Shown here piece after piece: positions 53,736 through 63,202 of a DNA stretch of 64,000 nucleotides. Numbering within the stretch: the first letter of the stretch is position 1; each line of letters begins with the position of its first letter. A program made the translations under genes and the position numbers. Source of the stretch: an uncultured Anaeroplasmataceae bacterium (GTDB lineage: Bacteria > Bacillota_I > Bacilli_A > Acholeplasmatales > Anaeroplasmataceae); contig CALUYM010000002.1 of assembly GCA_944325035.1 (NCBI GenBank), positions 195,329-259,328 on the forward strand. Direction: 5' to 3'. The notes under the pieces were generated by a model. The model ran no database searches and was not told the DNA's origin. It saw only the letters and a program-made list of their open reading frames with translations.

Positions 53736-55370
53736 GTGTTTGATAATAATGAAAAAATTATTTCCAATTTAGAAAAAAAGATTACAATAATCGAGAAAAA
53801 ATTAATTAAATTGGAAGAAAAAAATAAAGATGATTTTATACATGAAACAAGGAAAAAAACACTTTTAAAAAAGATTAAGTATTATAAAGAAATATTAGAT
53901 ATTTATAAAAATAATTCTAAAGAAGAAGCACGTGTAAAAAAAGGATTGTTAAAAGAAAGAAATCGACGTCATGAAATTCTATACGGAAATCTTTTTTCTA
54001 CCATTTTAGCCGTAATATTTCCTATCGCTATTTATAACTTTTTTAATAGTTTTTATAATTTGATAGACTCTATGATGTGTTCACATATTTCTGCTTCTGC
54101 AGTTAACAATGTAGCAATTTTAGCCCAAGTTAAAAACACATTTTCGGCGTTTGGTGCTGGTATTGCTGGAGGTGGTGCTGTAATTGTATCGCGCTACTAC
54201 GGAGCAGGAAAAATTGAGGATGCAAAACGATGTGCTGGAAATATTTTGGTAATTAGCATAACATTATCGTTAATACTTTGTTTGATTATGGTCCCTTTTG
54301 CACCCGTTATGCTTAATATAGTAGACGTAAGTCATGCAAATAATTCAGTACTATATTTCCAATTGCAAATGATTGAGTTAGCGATAGTCGCAATTAATAC
54401 AGCTTTTATTGGCTTAGAAAAAGTAAAGGGTAATTCGAAGAAAATATTTTATTTAAATATTATTGTACTTATAATAAAACTAATATTTAATGCTATGTTC
54501 ATTTATCAAATGAATGTAGATTCGATAGTTTGGATTGAATTCTCAACTATTATTGCTCAAACTTTCTTATTTGGAATAGCTTTATTTACTTTCTTTTCAA
54601 GAAAAAACACACTACAACTTAAGATTAGTTATCTTCGACCAGTTAAGAAATATATATTACCAATTATAATAATTTCTATTCCAATTTTTTGCGGAAAGTT
54701 TGTGATGAATTTTGGAAAAGTTATTGTGAATAAAATGAGTTCAACATATTATAATGCTGTTACTGATGGTCTAATCGCTGGTGCTTTGGCAGTTTCAAAC
54801 AATTTATGTGGATTAATTACAAGTCCTACATCAGCATTTGAAGAGGGAGAATCAACAATTGTAAGTCAAAACATAGGTAATAAAAATATAAAGCGAACAA
54901 TTCAATGTTTTATTAGAAGTTTAATTGTAGTTATGTCTATTAGTATTACAGGATATGTATTAGTGAGATTTATTTTTATTGATCAATTAATAAGCTTATT
55001 TAATACTAAAGAAACTGATAGTATCGAAGAAGGAATGCAACTAGTAATATATATTAAAGATGTATTTAAATATGATTCATTATCAATTATTTCTTTAGGC
55101 TTTACATCCGCAGTTTTAGGTTTATTGTATGGATATGGAAAAACATTTTTGTCTACTATTTTAAATTTTAGTAGAATTCTAACTAGAATTTTGACATTAT
55201 TTATCCTACATGAAATGGGATTTGGGTATGAAGCCTGTGGAATTGCGATGGGAATTAGTAATATTACGATTGGACTTCTAGCTTTAGGAGCATTATTAAT
55301 ATTTTTATTCACATTTAAAAAACAGAAGGTAAAAGTTTACAAATTAATTGAAGAGAAAAAAAAACATTAA
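53736..55370 (+). CDS. MATE-family multidrug exporter with N-terminal coiled coil
   Basis: 544 aa. GTG 53736 is used because AGGTGA (53725-53730) is its SD. About 85 hydrophilic residues rich in lysine and glutamate, probably a coiled coil, precede twelve membrane helices of the NorM/MATE type, with YNLIDSMMCSHIS, AGIAGGGAVIVSRYYGAG and a second-half EGESTIVSQNIG. MATE pumps export drugs or metabolites using sodium or proton gradients. The coiled-coil extension is not part of the usual family and may bind a partner. Confidence 0.88.
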   Translation: MFDNNEKIISNLEKKITIIEKKLIKLEEKNKDDFIHETRKKTLLKKIKYYKEILDIYKNNSKEEARVKKGLLKERNRRHEILYGNLFSTILAVIFPIAIYNFFNSFYNLIDSMMCSHISASAVNNVAILAQVKNTFSAFGAGIAGGGAVIVSRYYGAGKIEDAKRCAGNILVISITLSLILCLIMVPFAPVMLNIVDVSHANNSVLYFQLQMIELAIVAINTAFIGLEKVKGNSKKIFYLNIIVLIIKLIFNAMFIYQMNVDSIVWIEFSTIIAQTFLFGIALFTFFSRKNTLQLKISYLRPVKKYILPIIIISIPIFCGKFVMNFGKVIVNKMSSTYYNAVTDGLIAGALAVSNNLCGLITSPTSAFEEGESTIVSQNIGNKNIKRTIQCFIRSLIVVMSISITGYVLVRFIFIDQLISLFNTKETDSIEEGMQLVIYIKDVFKYDSLSIISLGFTSAVLGLLYGYGKTFLSTILNFSRILTRILTLFILHEMGFGYEACGIAMGISNITIGLLALGALLIFLFTFKKQKVKVYKLIEEKKKH

Positions 55371-55401
55371 ATATGGAAAAAAATGTTAAATAAAAAAAAT
55401 A

Positions 55402-55478
55402 AAAGCAAGATTTTTTGGTGTAATTTAGATAAAATAAAAATTTAGTAAATTATAGCGAAAGTATCTTGCTTTTTTTTT
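55402..55478 (+). terminator. long-loop terminator with inner stem
   Basis: AAAGCAAGAT (55402-55411) pairs with ATCTTGCTTT (55463-55472), then T's; the 51-nt loop contains a 7-bp stem (55421-55427/55446-55452). The design recalls the hairpin at 30166. Confidence 0.6.
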
Positions 55479-55520
55479 AATTAAAATTTATAATAAACTC
55501 GTAAGATAGAGGTGATTTTT

Positions 55521-56825
55521 ATGTTCTTATTGAATCTAGGACAATTATGGAATGATTATAAATATTGGATTATTGTCGCTGCCATTTTATTTGTAATTTT
55601 AATGGTGATTATTATTGCGTCTACAGTTTCTTATATAAAAGGTAAGAAAGAAGCATCAGCAATAGCAAATGTTGAAGCTGAAGCAAAAGCAAATTCGATA
55701 AATGAAGAAGAAAATGTCGAATTAGATTCTAAGAAAGAATTGGTTGAACAAGATACTAACAGTGACGAGCTTGAAGTGTTGAATGAGGAGGCCTCTAATG
55801 AAAACGATGTTTTATCAGAGGAAAAAGAACCACCACTAGCCAAAGAAGTACATGATGAAAATATAGAAGTTGAAGTTACTAATGAGCAATTAGAAGAAAA
55901 TCAACAACAAGAAGATGAAACTTTAGAGAAAAATGATTCTATTGGTGTTGAAGAGGAAGTTGAAGCTGAAGTTAATGAAGAGACTCTTCTAACTGAAGAT
56001 TCTAATCAAGAATCTATTGATGAACAAGAAACTTATTCAACAGAGTCTGATAAAAGTGAAACTGAATCGTCTGAAGAAACTCAAGATAATTCTCAAGTTA
56101 AAGCTCGTGGCAAATATGAAATTATTCCTGATCGTGATGGTTTTAAATATGTTTTAAAAGCATCAAATGGTCAACCAATCATAGATTCTGAGACTTATAA
56201 GTCAGTTGATGGATGTAAAAAAGCGATTAAACGTCTTCAAGAAAATGCTAAGTCATCTGAAATTCGAATTGGACAAGATAAGAAAGGTAACTTCCAATTC
56301 CATGTAGTTCGAGGTACAAGACTTGTTGCTCATAGTGCAAGCTATGGTTCGAAAGTAAGTGCTCAAAAAGCTGCAAATTCATTCTTAAAATTTGTTTACT
56401 CAGAAAAAATGGAAGTTATTGAAGATGTTCCAGCAATCCAACCTGAATTAATCGATTTATCAAATGAAGAAATTAATTCAGAAATATTAGGAAAAATTAT
56501 CATTTTCCAAGAAGATGAGTTATATTTATTCAAATTAGTAGCTAACAATGGTCAAACAATTTGTGTTAGTACCACATACAAAACTTTAAGCGCATTAAAG
56601 AACCGAATTCAAAAGTTTCAAGATGCTGTTTATAATGGTAAGTTCTACATAACACAAGATAAGTATCATAATTACCAATTTAAGTTATATGGAGCAGAGG
56701 GAAATCGCTTAATTTTGACAGGTGAAACTTTCCAAACAAAAGAATCTTGTGCTTCTAATATTAGATCGTGTTATCGATTCGCAAAAAATGCTGTTATTGA
56801 AGATTTAACAATTATAAATAAATAA
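55521..56825 (+). CDS. membrane protein with repeated DUF1508 (YegP-like) domains
   Basis: 434 aa. One membrane helix (about 15-37), then roughly 150 residues dominated by glutamate, aspartate and serine, then four DUF1508-like units from about 196: KYEIIPDRDGFKYVLKASNG, IRIGQDKKGNFQFHVVRGTR, IIFQEDELYLFKLVANNGQT and FYITQDKYHNYQFKLYGAEG. Each is a short beta-beta-beta-alpha module; the function of the family is unknown. AGAGGTGA sets ATG 55521. A long acidic linker suggests the repeats work at a distance from the membrane. Confidence 0.8.
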   Translation: MFLLNLGQLWNDYKYWIIVAAILFVILMVIIIASTVSYIKGKKEASAIANVEAEAKANSINEEENVELDSKKELVEQDTNSDELEVLNEEASNENDVLSEEKEPPLAKEVHDENIEVEVTNEQLEENQQQEDETLEKNDSIGVEEEVEAEVNEETLLTEDSNQESIDEQETYSTESDKSETESSEETQDNSQVKARGKYEIIPDRDGFKYVLKASNGQPIIDSETYKSVDGCKKAIKRLQENAKSSEIRIGQDKKGNFQFHVVRGTRLVAHSASYGSKVSAQKAANSFLKFVYSEKMEVIEDVPAIQPELIDLSNEEINSEILGKIIIFQEDELYLFKLVANNGQTICVSTTYKTLSALKNRIQKFQDAVYNGKFYITQDKYHNYQFKLYGAEGNRLILTGETFQTKESCASNIRSCYRFAKNAVIEDLTIINK

Positions 56826-56831
56826 TTAATT

Positions 56832-56870
56832 AAGGTTTAGTCAAGTAATTACTTCGACTAGACCTTTTTT
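56832..56870 (+). terminator. intrinsic terminator
   Basis: AAGGTTTAGTC (56832-56842) pairs with GACTAGACCTT (56856-56866, one G-U), then T's. Confidence 0.85.
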
Positions 56871-56919
56871 GTTATAAAATATTTAGTTATCTCATATATT
56901 TAATCATGAGGTGAACTAG

Positions 56920-58272
56920 ATGCGACTAAGAAAAATTTTAAAATATTTAAATGTTAAAGAAGAATATGATGATATTAAATTAGAAGGGTTTACAAGAGAT
57001 ATTTCTCAGATTAAAGAGGGATATTTATATTTTAGTTTTAAAAAAATAACATTAAATGAATATATTTTAATCAAACAAAAAGGTGCTCATTTTATTATAG
57101 GAGAAACTCCATTTTTAAAGCATGATTATCTAGAGGTAGGTTCTATAAAAAAAGCGTATCAAACTGTTTTATATGAATTAAACAAACATAAGTTAAAAAA
57201 TAAAATATTAATTGGGATTACTGGAACAAATGGTAAGACAAGTGTTTCTACTTTAATATATAATTATTTAAAAAATAATGCTATTTATTATGGCTCAAGT
57301 GGAATATATAAAGACAAGTTATATAAATCAAATAATACTACGCCTTCTATGGAAGAATTTTTTAAGTATCTAGGAGATGAAAAATATATTATTGTTGAAT
57401 TATCATCAATTTCTTTATATGAATATCGTATGTTTAATATAGAATTTGATTATTTAGTATTAACAAATATATATGAAGATCATTTGGATTATCATGAAAC
57501 GGAAAAAGATTACTATTATGCTAAATTATTGATATTAGCTACAAACTTTAACGCTATAGCACTAATTTCAGATAAAATAACAGATAAAAATATTTTACGT
57601 CTTAATAGAAATAGTTATTATTATGGTTTAAAATCTAATTTTTTTAATATAAGACAAAGTATTGAAAACCTTTATATAAATGACAATAATGAAGAAATAA
57701 AACTAAATCCAAAATTAAAAGGTGAATATAATCTATATAATATTCTTGCAGCAATTGAACTTCTATATCTTTTAGGTTTTTCTTTAAAAAGATTAGAACC
57801 ATATTTCAATAGTAATTTAGAAGTTAAAGGAAGAAATAAAATCATTAATTATTTAGATAAACAAATTATAATTGATTATCCTCATACAGCTAGTGCATAC
57901 CACGCTTTACTTTCAAGTTTAGTTTTAAATAAGGAAGAGGCATTGGTAATTTTTGGAGCAGGAGGAAATCGTCAAAAAAGTAAACGATATGACTACGCAA
58001 AGATTGTTTCACTGTTTTCAGGGTATGCAATTGTAACTAATGATAATCCTCGTGAAGAAGATGAAATGGAAATCGCCCAAGACATAACAACTAATTTAGA
58101 AATACCATATGAAATAATATTAAACAGGAAAGATGCTATTATTAAAGGAATAAATTCGAACTATAAACAAATTTTTATATTAGGAAAAGGAGAAGAAGAC
58201 TATATCTTAGTAAATGGTGATAAGATTCACCATAATGATTTAGAAGTAGTTTTAGATTATATTCATGCTTAG
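56920..58272 (+). CDS. murE: MurE-type UDP-MurNAc-dipeptide ligase
   Basis: 450 aa Mur ligase. N-terminal domain with GFTRDISQIKEGYLYF, ATP site IGITGTNGKTSVSTL, ELSSISLYEYR, TNIYEDHLDYH, then FGAGGNRQKSKR and TNDNPREED. The DNPR motif is that of MurE enzymes adding meso-diaminopimelate rather than lysine, if the rule holds in this divergent member. Followed by mraY with an 8-base overlap, so the three genes form one peptidoglycan operon. Confidence 0.88.
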   Translation: MRLRKILKYLNVKEEYDDIKLEGFTRDISQIKEGYLYFSFKKITLNEYILIKQKGAHFIIGETPFLKHDYLEVGSIKKAYQTVLYELNKHKLKNKILIGITGTNGKTSVSTLIYNYLKNNAIYYGSSGIYKDKLYKSNNTTPSMEEFFKYLGDEKYIIVELSSISLYEYRMFNIEFDYLVLTNIYEDHLDYHETEKDYYYAKLLILATNFNAIALISDKITDKNILRLNRNSYYYGLKSNFFNIRQSIENLYINDNNEEIKLNPKLKGEYNLYNILAAIELLYLLGFSLKRLEPYFNSNLEVKGRNKIINYLDKQIIIDYPHTASAYHALLSSLVLNKEEALVIFGAGGNRQKSKRYDYAKIVSLFSGYAIVTNDNPREEDEMEIAQDITTNLEIPYEIILNRKDAIIKGINSNYKQIFILGKGEEDYILVNGDKIHHNDLEVVLDYIHA

Positions 58273-59209
58273 TTTTTTTACAACTTATTTATTAGCATTA
58301 CTTTGTTATCTTATTTTCATTCTTTATGGTAAGAAAAAATCAATAAGACAAACAGAACGTCTCTTAGGACCTAAAAGTCATCAACATAAAAACGGGACAA
58401 TTACAGCAGGTGGAGTTATTTTTGTAAGTGTTACAATTTTTATTTTTATATCAAAGTTTAAATTCAATAGTGAAACATTTTTTTTAATATTTCCATTCTT
58501 TAGTTTTTTTCTTTTAGGTTTTATAGATGATATTTTAATTATAAAATTTAAAAAGAATGATGGTTTAAAAGCTAAAACAAAATTAATAATTGAAATAGGT
58601 TTATCCATCTTGTTTTTACTAATATATCGAATAATTAATAAAAATACAATGATAAGTTTCTTTGGAACGATGATTGAATTAAAAGCATTTTACTTTATAC
58701 TCTTTGTATTTATATTTGTAGCATCATGTAATGCTACAAACATTACAGATGGATTAGATGGACTTTTAATTAGTTTAACTATTACTATTTTACTCGGTTT
58801 TTTTATAATTGCATATTTCAAAAAAGAATATATAATTATGTCTTATATTATCATTTTACTATCTGCCATGGGAAGTTTTTACTTTTTCAACTTTGAAAAA
58901 GCTTGTCTATTTATGGGGGATGCAGGTTCATTAGCAATTGGTGCACTTCTGGCAAGTATTGCTTATTATCTTAATGTGGTTGATTTTTTTATATTGGTAT
59001 CCCTTCCCCTAATTTGGGAAGTTTTATCGGTTATAATCCAGGTTTTATATTTTAAATTGACAAATGGAAAACGTATTTTTAAGATGGCCCCATTTCACCA
59101 TCATTTAGAAGCTTTAGGATATAGTGAAAAATTTATAAAAATGATGTTTTTATTGACGGAGACTATTTTAGTTTTAGTTGGGCTTTCAATGTTAGGAGTG
59201 ATTAAATGA
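58265..59209 (+). CDS. mraY: phospho-MurNAc-pentapeptide transferase MraY
   Basis: 314 aa integral membrane enzyme making lipid I. Motifs: GPKSHQHKNGTITAGG (usually GTPTMGG), FIDDILIIK, NATNITDGLDGL, FMGDAGSLAIG and MAPFHHHLEALG, holding the three catalytic aspartates and the histidine cluster. Ten membrane helices. The ITAGG version of the first loop is a slight departure. Overlaps murE and murD. Confidence 0.94.
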   Translation: MLSFFTTYLLALLCYLIFILYGKKKSIRQTERLLGPKSHQHKNGTITAGGVIFVSVTIFIFISKFKFNSETFFLIFPFFSFFLLGFIDDILIIKFKKNDGLKAKTKLIIEIGLSILFLLIYRIINKNTMISFFGTMIELKAFYFILFVFIFVASCNATNITDGLDGLLISLTITILLGFFIIAYFKKEYIIMSYIIILLSAMGSFYFFNFEKACLFMGDAGSLAIGALLASIAYYLNVVDFFILVSLPLIWEVLSVIIQVLYFKLTNGKRIFKMAPFHHHLEALGYSEKFIKMMFLLTETILVLVGLSMLGVIK

Positions 59210-60363
59210 TTTTGTTATATGGAGATGGAATCTCTAATCAAGCAGTAAAGAAGTATTTAGATGTTAAAAATATCAAATACGAGATTGAAGATAGTGGAAA
59301 GATATATGATTTTATTATTAAGTCACCAGGTATTTTAAAAGAAAAAATAAAAGCTAAAGGTGAAATAATTACGGATGTTGAGTATTATTATCGTGAATTA
59401 AAGCCAGAAATAATTGGAATCACTGGCACTAATGGTAAAACTACAACTACATTATTAATTAATCATTTATTAAAAGATGATTTAAAAGTTAGTTTAGGTG
59501 GGAATATCGGTATACCTGTTTTTACCAATTTGGATAATGATATTAAACTTATAGAATTATCAAGCTTTCAATTAGAATGTACATATAAATTTCGTCCTAA
59601 GGTAGCCATTATTTTAAATATACATAGTGCTCACCTAGATTATCATAAGACTTTTGAAGCATACCAAGCATCAAAAATGAAAATTATAAATAATTCGAGT
59701 TATAATGATTATATAATTTATAATTTAGACGATAATGATATTGTGATAAATAATACAAAATCAAAAACTTATAGTTTTTCTTATCAAAATAAATTAGCAG
59801 ATATATACTTTGAAAATGGATATTTAAAAACAAAAAAATATGAGTTTAAAGTAAAAAATCTTAGTAAAACAGATATTTTAAATGTAATGCCAGCAATTCT
59901 TACAGCTTTAATTTATAATATAAGTCCATCTAAAATCGAATTAAAATTGGCTACATTTGTAAAACCATCATTTAGAATGGAACGAATTGCTAAAAATATT
60001 TATAATGATGCCAAAAGTACAAATATTACATCTACTTTAGAAAGCATAAAGGAGTTAAAAGAAGTAGTATTAATAGCTGGGGGATATGATAGAGGAGAAG
60101 ATTTAAGTGAAATAAAAAAACTCCATCCATATTTAAAAGAAGTCTTTTTATATGGTGCTAATCAAGAGCGATTAGAACCTTACTTTGGCGGAATTAAAAT
60201 AACAAGAGAGAAAAGACTAGAAGATTGTATTAAGCATTTAAATCTAAATGATATTATTTTATATTCACCGATGGCTCCTTCGTATGATCAATTTAATAAT
60301 TTTGAAGAAAGAGGACATCTTTTTAATTCGATTATAAAAAAAAACCTAGAGAATAAACTCTAG
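59206..60363 (+). CDS. murD: UDP-MurNAc-alanine:D-glutamate ligase MurD
   Basis: 385 aa, shorter than the usual 440-450, mainly through a reduced N-terminal domain (LLYGDGISNQAVKKYL). ATP site GITGTNGKTTTTLL, ELSSFQLECT, ILNIHSAHLDYH, FRMERIAKNIYNDAKSTN and a C-terminal LYSPMAPSYDQFNNFEERG. The overlap with mraY is ATGA. Its last codons overlap the end of the convergent esterase-like gene by 18 bases. Confidence 0.93.
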   Translation: MILLYGDGISNQAVKKYLDVKNIKYEIEDSGKIYDFIIKSPGILKEKIKAKGEIITDVEYYYRELKPEIIGITGTNGKTTTTLLINHLLKDDLKVSLGGNIGIPVFTNLDNDIKLIELSSFQLECTYKFRPKVAIILNIHSAHLDYHKTFEAYQASKMKIINNSSYNDYIIYNLDDNDIVINNTKSKTYSFSYQNKLADIYFENGYLKTKKYEFKVKNLSKTDILNVMPAILTALIYNISPSKIELKLATFVKPSFRMERIAKNIYNDAKSTNITSTLESIKELKEVVLIAGGYDRGEDLSEIKKLHPYLKEVFLYGANQERLEPYFGGIKITREKRLEDCIKHLNLNDIILYSPMAPSYDQFNNFEERGHLFNSIIKKNLENKL

Positions 60364-60365
60364 GT
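60336..60365 (-). terminator. minus-strand terminator located inside murD's end
   Basis: ACCTAGAG (60344-60351) and CTCTAGGT (60358-60365); on the minus strand it is followed by nine T's encoded by murD lysine codons. Confidence 0.75.
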
Positions 60366-60969
60366 CTTTAATATCATTGAAAGAAGAAGCTTTTGGTGCA
60401 CCAAACATTAAAAGTCTATCAACAATAGTCTTACTAAAATTTTTATCATTAGCATTTATATAGAAATCAATATTTGGATTGAACTTAGACATTAAATCTG
60501 ATAAGAATATCTTATGATTATTGAAGTTGAAATTTATTAAAAAAATTTTACTAAATAAAGAGTAATGATAAGCTAAGGAATAGGCTAAAATAGATGTATC
60601 ATTTAATCCTAGAATGTAATTATTTGAACTATCTTGATGGATACGGTATTTTTCTTTTAAAAGTGGTAAAACTTCAAAAACTATAAACTCTTCATAAAGA
60701 CGGGCAAAATTATATGTTTCATCAAAGGAATTGTACAAAAGAGTATTTTTCTTAATATCTAAATTAGGATAAATGGCAATTCCTAGCATATTTTTATTAA
60801 TCAAAAATTCTTCTAAATTTAGAGAAAAATTGGAAAAAGGATTCGATCCACTTACAACAAATAAAGTTGTATATATGTGATTATTTTTATCATAGTCATT
60901 TGGTAAGCTAACTGTTATTTTAAACGATGTATTTAATTTTTGTGAGAATATTTTTAGATTATCGAACAT
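60346..60969 (-). CDS. esterase-D-like alpha/beta hydrolase lacking the serine nucleophile
   Basis: 207 aa. ATG 60969 behind AGGTGA. The layout follows the putative esterase family: FKITVSLPNDYDKNNHIYTT, LFVVSGSNPF, EFIVFEVLPLLKEKYRI and the nucleophile elbow YILGLNDTSILAYSLAYHY. The elbow should read GxSxGG but is GLNDTS, so the serine is asparagine; the hydrolase is probably inactive or repurposed. The assignment rests on the pattern only. Confidence 0.6.
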   Translation of the reverse strand: MFDNLKIFSQKLNTSFKITVSLPNDYDKNNHIYTTLFVVSGSNPFSNFSLNLEEFLINKNMLGIAIYPNLDIKKNTLLYNSFDETYNFARLYEEFIVFEVLPLLKEKYRIHQDSSNNYILGLNDTSILAYSLAYHYSLFSKIFLINFNFNNHKIFLSDLMSKFNPNIDFYINANDKNFSKTIVDRLLMFGAPKASSFNDIKDLEFIL

Positions 60970-61038
60970 TAGAATCACCTTTCACTTTAGTTTTATTATA
61001 CCTAAAGTATAAGGAAAAGAAAAGAAGAAAAAAGTTCC

Positions 61039-61989
61039 TTAGTGAAACATCTTTTTCTTCTTAAAAATAAGTGTGACAATAATACATAATATTATGGAAA
61101 TAATAATAGGTACAAACCAATATGCCCAAGGAAGTTCATTTTTTGTATTCATTCCATAAAAACCAAATACCATATTTGGAATAGACATAACAATAGTAAT
61201 TACAGTTAAAACTTTCATAACGATATTTAAGTTATTAGAAATAATTGATGCAAAAGCATCCATTGTACCTGATAAAATATTGCTATATATATTACACATT
61301 TCGATTGCTTGGTGAACTTCGATTAAAACATCATCAAGTAAATCTTGGTCATCTTCATATAATTTTATAGTTTTTCCACGTAAAATCTTATTCATAATTA
61401 TTTCATCCGTTTTTAAAGATGTAGAGAAATATACTAATGATTTTTCTAAGCCTAACATTTGAATTAATTCATTATTTTGCATAGATTTGTGTAGTTCTTG
61501 TTCAGTTAAGCTTGATAAACGATCGATTTGACGTAGGTATAACAAAAAGCGTTGACTGATTTTTAACATTAGAGTTAAGAAAAATCTAGTTTTCATATTG
61601 GTGTTTACGTTTTTAGTTATACCATTTTTAAAATCTAAAATTTCTTGATTTTCATGGTTAGATATAGTAATAATGAAATCTTTGTATGATATAAAGCCTA
61701 GAGGACATGTTGTATATTGTAAGGGCATATCATTTTTATTTTCGCTTGGTTTAGTCATGAGTGGATAGTCCACCATGATTAATCGTTGCAATACATCATC
61801 ATCGTAGTCGATGTGAGGACTTTCTTCTTCATCGAGTGCTTGTCGAATAAATTCAGGTAAAACACCTAATTTATCAATAAGATATTTCTTTTCATCTTCA
61901 GTTGGACTTACAACATTAACCCAACAATCTGATTCAAAATCAGTTAATTTTTTTAGTTGATTATCAATTGTTTTGTAAAATTCTAACAT
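61039..61989 (-). CDS. corA: CorA-family magnesium/divalent cation channel
   Basis: 316 aa. Cytoplasmic alpha/beta domain and long helix, then two membrane helices with the selectivity motif YGMN (in FGFYGMNTKNELPWAYWFV) and a basic end KKKKMFH. Homopentameric magnesium uptake channel. GGTGGTGAAG precedes the ATG. It lies 22 bases downstream of the GDPD gene, probably in one transcript. Confidence 0.93.
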   Translation of the reverse strand: MLEFYKTIDNQLKKLTDFESDCWVNVVSPTEDEKKYLIDKLGVLPEFIRQALDEEESPHIDYDDDVLQRLIMVDYPLMTKPSENKNDMPLQYTTCPLGFISYKDFIITISNHENQEILDFKNGITKNVNTNMKTRFFLTLMLKISQRFLLYLRQIDRLSSLTEQELHKSMQNNELIQMLGLEKSLVYFSTSLKTDEIIMNKILRGKTIKLYEDDQDLLDDVLIEVHQAIEMCNIYSNILSGTMDAFASIISNNLNIVMKVLTVITIVMSIPNMVFGFYGMNTKNELPWAYWFVPIIISIILCIIVTLIFKKKKMFH

Positions 61990-62011
61990 AATTACTTCAC
62001 CACCTGTTTAT

Positions 62012-63034
62012 TTACATATAACTATTTAAAACATCACGTAAAAGTTTAGGATCATCAGTCATAATTGCATCTGCTCCTTTATTGATTAAATAACGCATAT
62101 CTTCATCGTCGTTAATAGTCCAGTACTGAACAGCTATATTTTTTTTATGAGCTTTTTCTATATACATATCCAGTGTTAAATCAAGAATAGATTGTTTCAT
62201 AGGAATTTGTAGACATGAAAATTGATTTGAAACGAGATTATTTACACCAAAAAGTTGTGTTAAAATAAAGCCAGCTGCTCCTAAGGTTGAAGCCCCTCTT
62301 GCAATATCATTATGATTATTTTCTAAGTCTATTGCAACTTCAGCATGGAAAGTACCAACTACTACTCTATCTTTATATAAAGGATATTGCTTAGTTAAAA
62401 TATCGTCAAGAATTTTAGCCGCAATTTTGCCATCTTCTCCACTATTTTTAATTTCAACGATGAAAAGTAAATTAGGATTTGTTTGGTAGAAATTTTCAAA
62501 TAATTCATCAATGGTTACAATTCCCAATTTATTTTCTTTGATAAAGTTTAGTCTTTCAGGACTATTAATATTATTTTCTTTGACTTCGTAATAGTATGGA
62601 TACTGTCCATTTGTATCAACAAATTTTTGGCCAAAATTAAATAGTTTTAATTCTTCATATGTATAATCACTAATCTTTAAGGGCTCACCAGCGTAATTCG
62701 GATTTTTAATTTTTTCAATTTCTTCAGCATCACTTGTTCTATTTAGTGTTCCATCGTGATTTAAAACTAAATGTTTTTTATCTTTTGTAAGCCACATATC
62801 AGTTTCAAAAATGTCAACTTTATACTCATTAATGGCCTGATAGTAAGCATTAAGCGTGTTTTCAGGACTATTAATTGAACCACCACGGTGAGCAGCTAAC
62901 ATAGGAAGTCCAGTTTTTGATATAAACGGATTTTCCTTTTTAGATGCTTGAGGTGGTATTAAATTAATAATAATCATAAAAATACTTAATGTGAATAAGA
63001 TAATTAAAGTTATTTTGGTTTTCTTTTTAAACAT
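62012..63034 (-). CDS. membrane-anchored glycerophosphodiester phosphodiesterase
   Basis: 340 aa. One N-terminal membrane helix (TLIILFTLSIFMIIINLI region), then a GDPD TIM barrel facing outward: AAHRGGSINSPENTL (catalytic histidine and arginine), IFETDMWLTKD (metal residues), LNHDGTLNRTSD, VEIKNSGED and QYWTINDDEDM. It releases glycerol-3-phosphate from glycerophosphodiesters, possibly from teichoic acid. AGGAG precedes the ATG. Confidence 0.93.
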   Translation of the reverse strand: MFKKKTKITLIILFTLSIFMIIINLIPPQASKKENPFISKTGLPMLAAHRGGSINSPENTLNAYYQAINEYKVDIFETDMWLTKDKKHLVLNHDGTLNRTSDAEEIEKIKNPNYAGEPLKISDYTYEELKLFNFGQKFVDTNGQYPYYYEVKENNINSPERLNFIKENKLGIVTIDELFENFYQTNPNLLFIVEIKNSGEDGKIAAKILDDILTKQYPLYKDRVVVGTFHAEVAIDLENNHNDIARGASTLGAAGFILTQLFGVNNLVSNQFSCLQIPMKQSILDLTLDMYIEKAHKKNIAVQYWTINDDEDMRYLINKGADAIMTDDPKLLRDVLNSYM

Positions 63035-63129
63035 AATACGACTCCTAAAATCTTATAAAATATACATTATAATAACATTATAACTAAGAATGATATTAAA
63101 CGCCAATGAAAGAAGTCAAAAACAAAACA

Positions 63130-63173
63130 TTTGGCAGTTATATCTTGACTGTGCCAAAAATAAGTGTTAGAAT
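63130..63173 (+). promoter_or_regulatory. htpG promoter with inverted-repeat operator
   Basis: TTGACT (63145-63150), 17 bases, TAGAAT (63168-63173) with TGT before the -10. Perfect 7-bp arms TTTGGCA (63130-63136) and TGCCAAA (63152-63158) bracket the -35, as expected of a repressor site. It is neither CIRCE nor a CtsR-type repeat. Confidence 0.6.
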
Positions 63174-63202
63174 ATTGATAGTTGAAAATGGAGGAATAAA
63201 AT

